A DNA stretch of 64,000 nt. Origin: Prevotella sp. (GTDB taxonomy: Bacteria; Bacteroidota; Bacteroidia; Bacteroidales; Bacteroidaceae). Shown here one piece after another: positions 50,236 to 59,324 of this stretch. The notes beneath the pieces are model-generated. The model worked only from the letters and a program-made list of their open reading frames with translations, was not told where the DNA came from and ran no database searches. The DNA is taken from NCBI GenBank assembly GCA_024681875.1, contig JAILAA010000189.1, forward strand, positions 25,491 to 89,490, read 5' to 3'. The translations under genes were made by a program, and so were the position numbers. How positions within the stretch are numbered: position 1 is the stretch's first letter; every line of letters begins with the position of its first letter.

Positions 50236-51089
50236 CAGAGAATCATTTTTTCGATTGGTGTCACTAATATTCCCTGTGCGCCAAGTTCTTTCAGTTGTCC
50301 GATGATTTCCCAGAAGCGGTGCTCGTCCAGCACGGTGTGCACTGAGCACCATTCGTCGTCGGCTAAGGGAATCACCGTAGGGCTTTTCAAGCCAGGCAGC
50401 ACGTTGATAATCTCCTGCAGGCGGGACTTTGGCGCATTCATGCGTACATACTTTTTGTCCTCTGCCTGACGGACAGCTTCAAAGCGGAAAAGCATCTGCT
50501 CTAAAATGTCGCGCTTCTCCTGTTCCATCTTCGGATAGCCAATGAGCAGGGCCTCGCTCTGCATCACCACCTCCACCTCGCGCAGGTTGTTGCTAACGAG
50601 TGTCGAACCAGACGACACGATGTCAAAGATAGCATCGGCCAAGCCAATGCCCGGGCTAATCTCCACGCTACCCGTGATGACGTGTATCTCAGCATTGATA
50701 TGGTGGTCGTCGAGGAAACGCTGCAGGATAACGGGATAGGACGTGGCAATCTTCTTGCCCTCAAACCACTCCAGACCCTGATAGTCGATGTCTTTCGGGA
50801 TGGCCAGCGACAGACGGCAACGGCTGAAGCCCAGCCTTGAGATGATGTCGGCCTCGGCGCCGCGCTCCACAAACTCGTTCTCCCCCACCACGCCAATGTC
50901 GGCCACTCCGGTGGCCACGCTCTGTGGAATGTCGTCGTCGCGCAGGTAAAGCACCTCCAACGGGAAGTTCTGGGCGCCGACGAGAAGGGTGCGTTTCGAG
51001 CCGCCTACCTTGATGTCGGCTTCGGCCAACAGGTGCATTGTGTCCTCGAAGAGGCGTCCCTTTGATTGTACAGCAATTCTAATTACCAT
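50235..51089 (-). CDS. hisG: ATP phosphoribosyltransferase, long form
   Basis: First enzyme of histidine synthesis. With ATG at 51089 it has 284 residues, the long form with a C-terminal ACT-like regulatory domain (from about residue 210) for feedback by histidine. It has RIAVQSKGRLFEDTMHLL, the EFVERGAEADIISRLGFSRCRLSLAIP region and DIVSSGSTLVSNNLREVE for PRPP binding. A longer frame from the TTG at 51131 is rejected because this TTG is part of the -7 box. Confidence 0.96.
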   Translation of the reverse strand: MVIRIAVQSKGRLFEDTMHLLAEADIKVGGSKRTLLVGAQNFPLEVLYLRDDDIPQSVATGVADIGVVGENEFVERGAEADIISRLGFSRCRLSLAIPKDIDYQGLEWFEGKKIATSYPVILQRFLDDHHINAEIHVITGSVEISPGIGLADAIFDIVSSGSTLVSNNLREVEVVMQSEALLIGYPKMEQEKRDILEQMLFRFEAVRQAEDKKYVRMNAPKSRLQEIINVLPGLKSPTVIPLADDEWCSVHTVLDEHRFWEIIGQLKELGAQGILVTPIEKMIL

Positions 51090-51128
51090 TATAACTAATG
51101 TGGATTTATTAAAGACTTTTATTGGCTG

Positions 51129-51136
51129 CAAAGGTA
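51129..51136 (-). promoter_or_regulatory. hisG promoter -7 box
   Basis: CAAAGGTA on the plus strand is TACCTTTG on the minus strand, 39 bp before the ATG. It probably drives hisG-hisD-hisC-malQ and the HAD gene. Confidence 0.78.
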
Positions 51137-51186
51137 CTACTTTTCTGCCAATTATCTTTCAATCGTAAAGAAAAAGTGCTATTTCC

Positions 51187-51217
51187 TTTGCATTTCTATC
51201 ATTTCTTCGTACTTTTG
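51187..51217 (+). promoter_or_regulatory. Promoter of the MltF-like gene
   Basis: TTTG at 51187-51190 and TACTTTTG at 51210-51217, 19 bp apart. The ATG is at 51241. It is divergent from the hisG promoter. Confidence 0.75.
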
Positions 51218-51240
51218 CGGCGAAAAATCGTATTAAAAGG

Positions 51241-52293
51241 ATGAAAGAAACGACACTCGCGCTGCTTGTCCTGATAACGGCAGGAGCCTGCACAAAGCGG
51301 CTGGACAAGGTGGTGCCACCCTGGCAGAGCGAGACGACGACAAGCGAAATATACGACTTGCCTCAGATTGAACAGACAGGCGAAATGATAGCCTTGACAC
51401 TAACCGGCCCAGATACTTACTACGACTATCAGGGTTCGCATCTTGGCGTTCACTACTTGCTGGCACAACAGTTCGCCAGCTATCTTGGCGTGCGTCTGCG
51501 CATAGAGGTTTGCCGCGACACCACCGAACTGTTGCGACGTTTGGATGCCGGCAAAGATGCCGACTTGGGAGTGCTGTCGCTTACTTCAGACACTGCCGCA
51601 CTTGGCTGGATGGTGGGAAACGACAAGCCTGCATTGGAAAACGCCTTACGCGAATGGTACCAGCCACAATTTTTGGCAGATGCCAAGGAAACAGAACGAC
51701 AGATGCTGACACAACGTCGTGTGACACGCCGTGTACATGCGCCAATGCTCTCGCGCGGCGTTATCTCCCTATATGACGAGATGTTCAAGCGCTATAGTCG
51801 AGGAATCGGTTGGGACTGGCGCCTGCTGGCTGCACAGTGCTATCAGGAGTCTACCTTCGATCCCGAAGCCGTGTCGTGGGCGGGAGCCAAAGGTCTCATG
51901 CAGATTATGCCGAAAACAGCAGACCATTTAGGTCTGGCACGCGACATGATGACAGACCCGGAACAGAACATCGCTGCTGCTACGCGCTACCTGCACGAGT
52001 TGGAGCATGAGTTCAGCTACATACATGACCGTACTGAGCGGCAGAATATGGTATTGGCCAGCTACAATGGCGGAATCTTCCACATACAGGACGCCATGCG
52101 CTTGGCTGAACGCGACAACCGCAACGCACAGCGCTGGAACGACGTGCGCGAATATGTGTTAAAATTAAAAGAACCCCAGTATTATCAGGACACTTTGGTA
52201 CGCTACGGCTATATGCGCGGCACTGAAACGGCAGACTACGTCGACAAAATACGTGCTCGCTACCAGAAGTACGCACGCATGGTAAGGCAATGA
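51241..52293 (+). CDS. MltF-like membrane-bound lytic transglycosylase
   Basis: A 350-residue lipoprotein (lipobox AGAC, Cys17). The first part (about 35-170) looks like a solute-binding-protein module shortened relative to E. coli MltF (YLGVRLRIEVCRDTTELLRRLDAGKDADLG). The SLT domain at about 175-330 has the catalytic Glu in LLAAQCYQESTFDPEAVSWAGAKGLMQIMPKTADHLGL, and ASYNGGIFHIQDAM. It cleaves peptidoglycan glycan strands at the outer membrane. It is followed by a sugar kinase-like gene at 22 bp. Confidence 0.88.
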   Translation: MKETTLALLVLITAGACTKRLDKVVPPWQSETTTSEIYDLPQIEQTGEMIALTLTGPDTYYDYQGSHLGVHYLLAQQFASYLGVRLRIEVCRDTTELLRRLDAGKDADLGVLSLTSDTAALGWMVGNDKPALENALREWYQPQFLADAKETERQMLTQRRVTRRVHAPMLSRGVISLYDEMFKRYSRGIGWDWRLLAAQCYQESTFDPEAVSWAGAKGLMQIMPKTADHLGLARDMMTDPEQNIAAATRYLHELEHEFSYIHDRTERQNMVLASYNGGIFHIQDAMRLAERDNRNAQRWNDVREYVLKLKEPQYYQDTLVRYGYMRGTETADYVDKIRARYQKYARMVRQ

Positions 52294-52315
52294 GAATTGA
52301 GATTTTCTTAAGACG

Positions 52316-53182
52316 ATGAATTACAAGACTTTAATTGCTGACAGCGGCAGCACGAAGACCGACTGGCTCATCGGGAGCAAGCGTGTGAACACACAAGGCA
52401 TTACTCCCATCCATCAGGATGACGACACCATCCTCGCCATCCTTAACAACGAATTGCTGCCACAACTGAATAATCCGAATAGCCAAAGAGCGCTTGCTAC
52501 CAACGGAGCACAAGAACAATCCACAATCAACAGAATCCGTTTCTATGGTGCTGGTGTGCGTCCTGAACAGGAGGTACGCATCTGTAAGCTGCTCAAAAAA
52601 GTATTCCCTAACGCTGTGAGCATCGAAGCGAAGAACGACATGCTGGGGGCAGCAAGGGCGCTTTGCGGCAAGCATGAAGGTTTGGCATGCATTCTCGGCA
52701 CCGGTGCCAATTCGTGTCTCTTCGATGGACAAAAAATAGTAGAAAACATACCTCCTTTAGGCTATATTCTGGGTGATGAGGGAAGTGGAGCCGTAATGGG
52801 ACGACTATTCATCAACGCATTATACAAGAGCAGGTTATACAAAGGCGCTCAAGAAGAGTTTGAACATTATTTCAGTATTTCAATGGCTGACATCATTGAA
52901 CGCGTATACCGTCAGCCTATGGCAAACCGATGGCTCGCCTCACTCTGTCCCTACATCCGTGAGCACTTGGAACAGCCCTCAGTACATGATCTTGTCGTAA
53001 ATAATTTCCGCCTGTTCATCCGCCACAACCTTGTCCCTTACCAGCGCCCGCATCTGCCTATCAACGCTGTGGGCAGCGTGGCCTTTTTTTTCAGTTCACA
53101 ATTGGCACAGGCCGCAGCCGCTGAAGGCTATACAATCGGGAAAATCCTTCGATCACCTCTTGACGCTGCTGAATGGCTTTGA
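52316..53182 (+). CDS. BadF/BadG-type ATPase, N-acetylglucosamine kinase-like
   Basis: A 288-residue ASKHA-fold protein. It has the phosphate-1 loop LIADSGSTKTDWLIG, the phosphate-2 loop CILGTGANSCLFDG, GDEGSGAVMGR and the C-terminal NAVGSVAFFFSSQLAQAAAAEG. This matches the BadF/BadG/BcrA/BcrD family members annotated as N-acetylglucosamine kinase-like in Bacteroidetes. Next to a lytic transglycosylase it could recycle amino sugars from peptidoglycan (inference). Confidence 0.82.
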   Translation: MNYKTLIADSGSTKTDWLIGSKRVNTQGITPIHQDDDTILAILNNELLPQLNNPNSQRALATNGAQEQSTINRIRFYGAGVRPEQEVRICKLLKKVFPNAVSIEAKNDMLGAARALCGKHEGLACILGTGANSCLFDGQKIVENIPPLGYILGDEGSGAVMGRLFINALYKSRLYKGAQEEFEHYFSISMADIIERVYRQPMANRWLASLCPYIREHLEQPSVHDLVVNNFRLFIRHNLVPYQRPHLPINAVGSVAFFFSSQLAQAAAAEGYTIGKILRSPLDAAEWL

Positions 53183-53290
53183 GCTAATATACATTTTTTT
53201 CAAGGCTCCACTGGCTGAAAGTTCACTTTTTCTTTGGCTTTTCGCTCGCTTATTCGTACCTTTGGCTATCGCCGAAGGCACTTTCGCTCG

Positions 53291-53328
53291 AAAGGGCAAA
53301 AGAAAATGTCGTTTTTCTTTTGCCCTTT
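53291..53328 (+). terminator. Perfect A/T-rich hairpin upstream of rlmN
   Basis: AAAGGGCAAAAGAAAA (53291-53306) pairs perfectly with TTTTCTTTTGCCCTTT (53313-53328) around a 6-base loop. It may terminate the kinase transcript, and it lies 13 bp before the rlmN -7 box. Confidence 0.6.
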
Positions 53329-53341
53329 GCTCGCTTATTCG

Positions 53342-53349
53342 TACCTTTG
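53342..53349 (+). promoter_or_regulatory. rlmN promoter -7 box (second of two copies)
   Basis: TACCTTTG followed by CACC, only 4 bp before the ATG, so the transcript should be leaderless or nearly so. A duplicate of the surrounding 21 bases is at 53244-53264, with its own TACCTTTG at 53257-53264. Confidence 0.7.
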
Positions 53350-53353
53350 CACC

Positions 53354-54412
53354 ATGATTGACGCAAAGCAGCCATTGATGGGCTTAAACGCAAACGAGTT
53401 GCGGCAAATTGCCATCAATTTGGGGTTACCTGCCTATACTGGCGGGCAGCTTGTTAAGTGGCTGTATGAGAAGCACGTGACCGACATCGAGGAGATGACC
53501 AACTTGTCGAAAGCTGCACGCCAATGCCTCAACGAACATTACACCGTGGGGGCAATGGCACCTATCGCCAGCCAAGAATCGAAGGACGGCACCATCAAGT
53601 ACCTCTTCCCAGTCAAGACAACCACACCTGACTCCAATGGCGCCCACAAGTTTGTGGAGACCGTCTACATACCTGAGGGCGATCGAGCTACGCTCTGCGT
53701 TTCATGTCAGGTGGGTTGCAAGATGAACTGTCTGTTCTGTCAGACAGGAAAGCAACGTTTTGAAGGCCAGTTGACCGCCGCTGATATCCTAAACCAGATT
53801 TACTCACTTCCACAAAGAGCATCACTCACAAACGTGGTTTTCATGGGACAGGGTGAGCCAATGGACAATCTCGACGCCGTACTTCACGTCACAGATATAC
53901 TCACATCAAGCGATGGCTACGCATGGAGTCCTAAACGCATTACAGTCAGTTCAGTAGGTGTAAGAAATAAGCTCAAACATTTCCTTGACGAAAGCCAGTG
54001 CCACATAGCCATTTCTATGCATTCGCCTCTGCATGAGCAACGCCTGCACATGATGCCAGCCGAGAAGGCGATGCCCATCAGTGAGACTGTTGCCCTACTT
54101 AAAGAGTATGACTTCACCCACCAGCGTCGCTGCTCCTTTGAATACATCTGCTTTGGCGGATTTAACGACAGTCTGCAGCACGGTCAGGAAATTGTGAGGC
54201 TGGTACAGGGTTTGGAGTGCCGCGTCAACCTGATCCGCTTCCACGCCATCCCCGACGTCAACCTACCTGCCAGCGACCCTTTACGTATGGAGCAGCTTCG
54301 CGACTATCTCACACGTCATGGCGTAATTGCCACCATCAGGGCCAGCCGCGGTGAGGACATTCTTGCCGCCTGCGGTCTGCTATCAACTGCCAAAAACAAA
54401 CATCAACAATAA
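53354..54412 (+). CDS. rlmN: 23S rRNA/tRNA adenine-C2 methyltransferase (radical SAM)
   Basis: Methylates C2 of A2503 in 23S rRNA and A37 in some tRNAs. At 352 residues it has the radical SAM cluster CQVGCKMNCLFCQTG, the GMG-type motif VVFMGQGEPMDNL and the methyl-carrying Cys near FGGFN and the C-terminal ILAACGLL. ATG 53354 gives the normal length; an in-frame upstream extension crosses the promoter and is rejected. It starts a probable six-gene operon reaching the DUF3298 lipoprotein gene. Confidence 0.96.
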   Translation: MIDAKQPLMGLNANELRQIAINLGLPAYTGGQLVKWLYEKHVTDIEEMTNLSKAARQCLNEHYTVGAMAPIASQESKDGTIKYLFPVKTTTPDSNGAHKFVETVYIPEGDRATLCVSCQVGCKMNCLFCQTGKQRFEGQLTAADILNQIYSLPQRASLTNVVFMGQGEPMDNLDAVLHVTDILTSSDGYAWSPKRITVSSVGVRNKLKHFLDESQCHIAISMHSPLHEQRLHMMPAEKAMPISETVALLKEYDFTHQRRCSFEYICFGGFNDSLQHGQEIVRLVQGLECRVNLIRFHAIPDVNLPASDPLRMEQLRDYLTRHGVIATIRASRGEDILAACGLLSTAKNKHQQ

Positions 54413-54427
54413 CCTACAAATAAAATA

Positions 54428-55561
54428 ATGGAAGACAGAAAAGTAAGAGTAGCAATCACCCAAGGCGATACCAACGGCGTGGGCTACGAAGTGATATTCA
54501 AAGTATTTGAAGACCCTGCAGTGTTAGAGCTCTTTACCCCCATCATCTACGGTTCGCCAAAGGTGGCCGTCTACCATGGGAAAGCACTAGGCTATGAGCC
54601 GCAGTTCAATATCATCAGCAACGCCAGCGAAGCCAAAGACGGCCATGTCAACTTACTCACCGTTTTCGATGAAGAAGTTAAAATTGATCTCGGCATGGCA
54701 ACGCCCGAAGCGGGCGAGGCTGCACATCGCGCCATCGACTGTGCCTTAGCCGACTACTCCAAGGGACTGTTCGACGTGCTGGTGACCGCTCCCGTAGCAA
54801 AAAACAGCATCCGCGGTTTTGACGGACACACTTCATATATCTCGCAACATTTAAACACGCCTACCGATGACCAGCCGCTGCACGGACTCACTATTTTAGT
54901 AAGTGACAACCTACGCGTCGCGCTGGTCACCAACAACGTGTCGCTGAAAGAAGTGCCTGATGCCATCACACAACAGAAGATCGTGGAGAAAGCGAAGACC
55001 TTGCACCTCTCACTGCGCCGCGACATGCGCATCAACAATCCACGTATCGCCATATTGGCGCTGAACCCACGTGGCGGCGAAGACGGTATACTCGGTGACG
55101 AGGAGCAGGAAATCATCAGCCCCGCTATCAAAGAACTGGCGGCACAGAGCATCCAAGCCTTTGGTCCCTACCCTGCCGACGACTTTTTTGGCAACGGAGA
55201 CTATGCCCAGTTTGACGCTGTATTAGCCATGTATCACGACCAGGGCCAGACACCCTTCAAAGCACTTACCTCTATCAGCGACGACAAGGGAGTGCGCGTT
55301 ACTGCAGGACTTCCTCTTATCCGCACAGCTCCAGCACATGGTGTCTGCTTTAACCTGGCCGGTCAGGGACGTATGGAGGCCGATTCGATGCGTCACGCCA
55401 TCTACGAAGCCATCGACATCTGGCGCAACCGTCAGAATTTTGACGAGCCGCTGGCTAATCCTCTTCCTAAACTCTACCACGAAAAGCGTGACGACAGCGA
55501 GAAAGTGCGTTTCAACATGCCTCGTGAGAGGAGAGATGAAAGAGTAGAAAAGACAGAATGA
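54428..55561 (+). CDS. pdxA: 4-hydroxythreonine-4-phosphate dehydrogenase
   Basis: An enzyme of pyridoxal phosphate synthesis, 377 residues. It has the N-terminal [17 protein letters not shown], a central [10 protein letters not shown] and the zinc site in [14 protein letters not shown]. Its length is slightly above the usual 330, with a charged C-terminal extension. It overlaps the next gene by 4 bp (ATGA). Confidence 0.95.
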   Translation: MEDRKVRVAITQGDTNGVGYEVIFKVFEDPAVLELFTPIIYGSPKVAVYHGKALGYEPQFNIISNASEAKDGHVNLLTVFDEEVKIDLGMATPEAGEAAHRAIDCALADYSKGLFDVLVTAPVAKNSIRGFDGHTSYISQHLNTPTDDQPLHGLTILVSDNLRVALVTNNVSLKEVPDAITQQKIVEKAKTLHLSLRRDMRINNPRIAILALNPRGGEDGILGDEEQEIISPAIKELAAQSIQAFGPYPADDFFGNGDYAQFDAVLAMYHDQGQTPFKALTSISDDKGVRVTAGLPLIRTAPAHGVCFNLAGQGRMEADSMRHAIYEAIDIWRNRQNFDEPLANPLPKLYHEKRDDSEKVRFNMPRERRDERVEKTE

Positions 55562-56562
55562 AAAAGAAGTATCAGAACGGATTCCTTCTCTTCGGTCTCA
55601 TCGTGCTGGTCATTATGGTCAGTCAGTTAGACTTCAAGGAGGTATGGGACGGTATCCAACGCGCAGGCTATTGGTTCCTCGCGGTGGTGTTGCTCTGGGC
55701 CGTTCTCTATATCTTTAACACTTCTGCTTGGTGGATTATCATCAAGAGCGGGGAGAAACGCCCAACTTTCTCCTTCCTTTGGCTATATAAGATTACCGTC
55801 TCAGGCTTTGCATTGAACTATGCAACGCCGGGTGGTCTGATGGGTGGCGAGCCCTACCGTATCATGTCGCTGTCGCCCTACATTGGCACAGAGCGCGCCA
55901 CATCGAGTGTACTACTCTATGTGATGACGCATATCTTCTCACATTTCTGGTTTTGGCTTTTGTCGTGCGTACTATACATCTTCACGCAAAAAGTCGACGT
56001 ATTCATGGGCATCCTGCTTGCCGCCGTCGCCACGTTCTGCCTCACCGCCATCTGGTTCTTTCTCAAAGGATACAAAAAAGGCATCGCCGTCAGTGGGATG
56101 CGCATTCTCAGCCATATTCCTCTGTTGAAACGCTGGGCAAAACGTTTCTTCGAGAGCCATGCAGAACAGCTGGCCACCATCGACAAGCAGATTGCAGCAC
56201 TACACGGGCAGAATCCGCGCACATTCTTTGCCGCTGTGTTCTTAGAGCTATCCTGCCGTGTGGTGTCAGCTTTGGAAATATTCTTCATTCTGTTAGTCAT
56301 CATGCCATCGGCCGACTATCTCCAGTGTATTCTCATTCTGGCATTCACTTCGCTCTTCGCCAACATGCTGTTCTTCATCCCGCTGCAGTTGGGTGGTCGC
56401 GAAGGTGGTTTTCTGCTGTCGGCTAAAGGTCTGGCCATCGGTGCCCGCGAAGGCATCTTCGTGGCCCTGTTGGTCAGGTTGCGCGAAATCATTTGGACGG
56501 CCATCGGCCTGCTGCTCATCAAAATTGAAAAGAAAGAAAAGGCACACGTCGCACAAGGATAG
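55558..56562 (+). CDS. UPF0104/LPG synthetase-like integral membrane protein
   Basis: A 334-residue membrane protein with about 7-8 hydrophobic segments. It has features of the lysylphosphatidylglycerol synthase membrane domain / UPF0104 family: [45 protein letters not shown] and the later [13 protein letters not shown]. Such proteins are thought to move lipids or lipid-linked groups across the inner membrane. No aminoacyl transferase domain follows. It is translationally coupled to pdxA. Confidence 0.82.
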   Translation: MKKKYQNGFLLFGLIVLVIMVSQLDFKEVWDGIQRAGYWFLAVVLLWAVLYIFNTSAWWIIIKSGEKRPTFSFLWLYKITVSGFALNYATPGGLMGGEPYRIMSLSPYIGTERATSSVLLYVMTHIFSHFWFWLLSCVLYIFTQKVDVFMGILLAAVATFCLTAIWFFLKGYKKGIAVSGMRILSHIPLLKRWAKRFFESHAEQLATIDKQIAALHGQNPRTFFAAVFLELSCRVVSALEIFFILLVIMPSADYLQCILILAFTSLFANMLFFIPLQLGGREGGFLLSAKGLAIGAREGIFVALLVRLREIIWTAIGLLLIKIEKKEKAHVAQG

Positions 56563-56565
56563 CCC

Positions 56566-57147
56566 ATGAAGACACTACCCATCCTCCTACTGTTCTCGCT
56601 ATGCTACTCGGCCTGCGAAACGCTGCATCGCGGCGATTTGCTGTTCCATCTGCCTGAAGCCGGCAACCACATCACGGAAGTGACGCAAGGCACAGCTGAC
56701 CATGTGGTGATCTTCCTTGGCGGCGACAGTGTGTTGGAAGCTATTCCGGGAAAGGGAGTCGTAGTTAGCCAACTGAATACCATACTGCAACGCGAGCTGG
56801 GGACCTACGTCCGAGGTATTGTCAGAAACATGGATACGGAGCGCAGCATCGGCAATGCCTACCGCTTTATCGGCCTGCCCTATGACTCTGTCTTCTCCAG
56901 CACGACGGAAGCCATCTACTGCTCTGAGCTGGTGCAGCAGAGCTACGTTGACAAACAGGGAAAAACGCTTTTCATGCCCATCGCCATGTCCTTCCACGAC
57001 AGCAGCGGCCACATCACAAAATATTGGCAGGACTTTTATGGAAGTCGTGGTCTTGACGTTCCTGAAGGCCAACCTGGCAGCAACCCTGCCGACCTGATGA
57101 GCAAAACGAAAATTAAGAAGCTAAAAGATAATCATCACTATTTATAA
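56566..57147 (+). CDS. YiiX/YebB-like NlpC/P60-superfamily cysteine hydrolase
   Basis: A 193-residue predicted lipoprotein (lipobox YSAC, Cys17). The fold matches the YiiX/YebB group of NlpC/P60 proteins: RGDLLFHLP, the His in HVVIFLGGDSVLEAIPGKGVV and the Cys in YCSELVQQSY. The order of catalytic residues is circularly permuted relative to standard NlpC/P60, as is usual for this group. It is probably an amidase or esterase of the envelope; its substrate is unknown. It lies 3 bp after the membrane protein gene. Confidence 0.8.
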   Translation: MKTLPILLLFSLCYSACETLHRGDLLFHLPEAGNHITEVTQGTADHVVIFLGGDSVLEAIPGKGVVVSQLNTILQRELGTYVRGIVRNMDTERSIGNAYRFIGLPYDSVFSSTTEAIYCSELVQQSYVDKQGKTLFMPIAMSFHDSSGHITKYWQDFYGSRGLDVPEGQPGSNPADLMSKTKIKKLKDNHHYL

Positions 57148-57174
57148 ACCATTTAACATTAACATTAAAACATT

Positions 57175-58446
57175 ATGACAATCAACGAAATGAACTTTGC
57201 CGGTAAGAAGGCAATCGTGCGCGTTGACTTCAACGTGCCCCTCGACGAGAATGGTAAGATTACTGACGACACCCGCATCCGCGGTGCCCTGCCCACGCTG
57301 AAGAAGATTCTGGCTGACGGCGGTGCTGTCATCATCATGTCGCACATGGGCAAGCCCAAGGGCAAGGTGAACCCTAAGCTCTCACTGGGCCAGATTCGCG
57401 AGGCTGTGGAGAAGGCTCTCGGCGTGCCCGTAGCTTTCGCTCCCGACTGCGCCAAGGCTGCTGACGCTGCTAAGGCCCTGAAGATGGGCGAGGCCCTGCT
57501 GCTTGAGAACCTGCGCTACTATCCCGAGGAGGAAGGCAAGCCCGTGGGCGTGGAGAAGGGTACTCCCGAATACGACGAGGCTAAGAAGGCTATGAAGGCC
57601 AGCCAGAAGGAGTTTGCCAAGACGCTCGCTTCCTACGCCGACTGCTACGTGATGGACGCCTTCGGCACCGCTCACCGCAAGCACGCCTCTACTGCTGTCA
57701 TCGCCGACTACTTCGATGCCGACAACAAGATGCTCGGCCTGCTCATGGAGAAAGAGGTACAGGCTGTCGACAACGTGCTCTCAAACATCAAGCGCCCCTT
57801 CGTCGCCATCATGGGCGGCTCGAAAGTATCTTCCAAGATCGGCATCATCGAGAACCTGCTGGGCAAGGTCGACAAGCTCATCCTTTGCGGTGGCATGACC
57901 TACACCTTCTCCAAGGCTCACGACGGCAAGATTGGCAACAGCATCGTTGAGCTCGACAAGCTCGACGTAGCCCTTGGCGTTGAGGAGCTTGCCAAGAAGA
58001 ACGGCGTGCAGCTTGTGCTCGGCAGCGACTGCACCGCTACCAACGGCCTTGACTTCGGCACGATGACCGTGAAGCCCGGCTCTCAGATCATCACCTGCCC
58101 CGCTACCGACGTGCCCGATGGTTTCGAGGGTGTTGACGCAGGTCCCGAGAGCCAGAAGGCATTTGCCGAGGCCATCAATGGCGCCAAGACCATTCTGTGG
58201 AACGGTCCTGCCGGCGTATTCGAGTGTGACGACTTCACCGCAGGCAGCCGTGCCATCGGCGAGGCTATTGCCAAGGCTACAGCCGAAGGTGCTTTCTCGC
58301 TCATCGGCGGCGGCGACAGCGTAGCATGTGTCAATAAGTTTGGCCTGGCAGATCAGGTGAGCTATATCTCAACTGGCGGTGGTGCTTTGCTCGAAGCCAT
58401 CGAGGGTAAGGTCCTGCCTGGCGTTGCTGCTATCAAGGGAGAGTAA
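57175..58446 (+). CDS. pgk: Phosphoglycerate kinase
   Basis: Glycolytic enzyme making ATP from 1,3-bisphosphoglycerate, 423 residues. It has [21 protein letters not shown] at the N-terminus, [22 protein letters not shown] and the C-terminal [17 protein letters not shown] followed by [13 protein letters not shown]. Codon use is strongly biased, as in the ribosomal genes. It lies 27 bp after the hydrolase gene. Confidence 0.98.
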   Translation: MTINEMNFAGKKAIVRVDFNVPLDENGKITDDTRIRGALPTLKKILADGGAVIIMSHMGKPKGKVNPKLSLGQIREAVEKALGVPVAFAPDCAKAADAAKALKMGEALLLENLRYYPEEEGKPVGVEKGTPEYDEAKKAMKASQKEFAKTLASYADCYVMDAFGTAHRKHASTAVIADYFDADNKMLGLLMEKEVQAVDNVLSNIKRPFVAIMGGSKVSSKIGIIENLLGKVDKLILCGGMTYTFSKAHDGKIGNSIVELDKLDVALGVEELAKKNGVQLVLGSDCTATNGLDFGTMTVKPGSQIITCPATDVPDGFEGVDAGPESQKAFAEAINGAKTILWNGPAGVFECDDFTAGSRAIGEAIAKATAEGAFSLIGGGDSVACVNKFGLADQVSYISTGGGALLEAIEGKVLPGVAAIKGE

Positions 58447-58447
58447 C

Positions 58448-59293
58448 ATGAAGAAAATACTGATATTCTTTTTGGGTATGTTGGTCGTAGCAAGCTGCGA
58501 CCACATATCCAAATCTTCTTCAAACAAGGAAGAGTTGAGCATAGCCGACCTTGAAGGCATGGACTTCGAGACGGAAAAGCTGAACTATTCCTTCGAGGAT
58601 GACAAGGTAGAAGTAGAAATTAAGGTCGACTACCCCTCAGAGGGCAATCCCATCCTCGTCAATGCCATTCGTGAGTACATCAGCGAGACCCTTGACGGCA
58701 CCTACGACGGCGAACTCGAAGAGGGACAGCAGTTGGTCGACTACTATGGCGACAGATTCAAGAAGTACCTGAACGATGAAAAGCAGGAGCAGATTGATGA
58801 CAACGACGGCAACGACGAGAACATCTATGGATTCTATCGCAACTACGACATTAAGAAGGAATACGAGTCTGAGCACTACATCACATATGTCGTGAACAGC
58901 GATATCTTTTTGAACGGTGCCCACGGAGTGGAGGCCAGCTACGGCATGACCTTCCGCAAGAGCGATGGCCGCCGATTCAATACCGACATGATGCGTGACC
59001 TTTACTCACCAGACCTCTACGCCATCATCAAAGAGGGTCTGAAAGAATACTTCAGCGAATCAAGCAGTGAGAGCGTCAATACCGACGAAGAACTGAAGGA
59101 ATATATCCTCACCGATGACGATGTCAACTATCTGCCCATGCCTACGCACACGCCTTACATCACTAAAGAGGGCTTCGTGTTTACCTACCAGGCCTACGAG
59201 ATCACGTTCTATGCAGCAGGTATGCCTACGTTCACCGTACCCTTTAACAAGATGAAACCTTTCCTCAGTCAAACTGCACTGAAGATGCTTTAA
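58448..59293 (+). CDS. DUF3298-containing lipoprotein
   Basis: A 281-residue lipoprotein (lipobox VASC, Cys17). After a flexible linker, residues about 45-280 match the DUF4163/DUF3298 pattern seen in the anti-sigma factor RsiV and many Bacteroidetes lipoproteins: YITYVVNSDIFLNGAHGVEASYGMTF, then LPMPTHTPYITKEGFVFTYQAYEI. The RsiV homologue binds lysozyme, but no such role can be assigned here. The ATG follows the pgk stop by one base. Confidence 0.82.
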   Translation: MKKILIFFLGMLVVASCDHISKSSSNKEELSIADLEGMDFETEKLNYSFEDDKVEVEIKVDYPSEGNPILVNAIREYISETLDGTYDGELEEGQQLVDYYGDRFKKYLNDEKQEQIDDNDGNDENIYGFYRNYDIKKEYESEHYITYVVNSDIFLNGAHGVEASYGMTFRKSDGRRFNTDMMRDLYSPDLYAIIKEGLKEYFSESSSESVNTDEELKEYILTDDDVNYLPMPTHTPYITKEGFVFTYQAYEITFYAAGMPTFTVPFNKMKPFLSQTALKML

Positions 59294-59324
59294 AGCATGT
59301 GTTCTCACGTTCTACGGAAGAGAA

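Noticed and set aside
53291..53328. Inverted repeat upstream of rlmN as the end of a transposable element
   Set aside because: It is a simple hairpin with a 6-base loop, with no partner end or transposase nearby; terminator or promoter-linked structure is simpler.
53234..53353. Longer N-terminus for RlmN
   Set aside because: It runs through the hairpin and both promoter copies; the ATG at 53354 gives the usual length.
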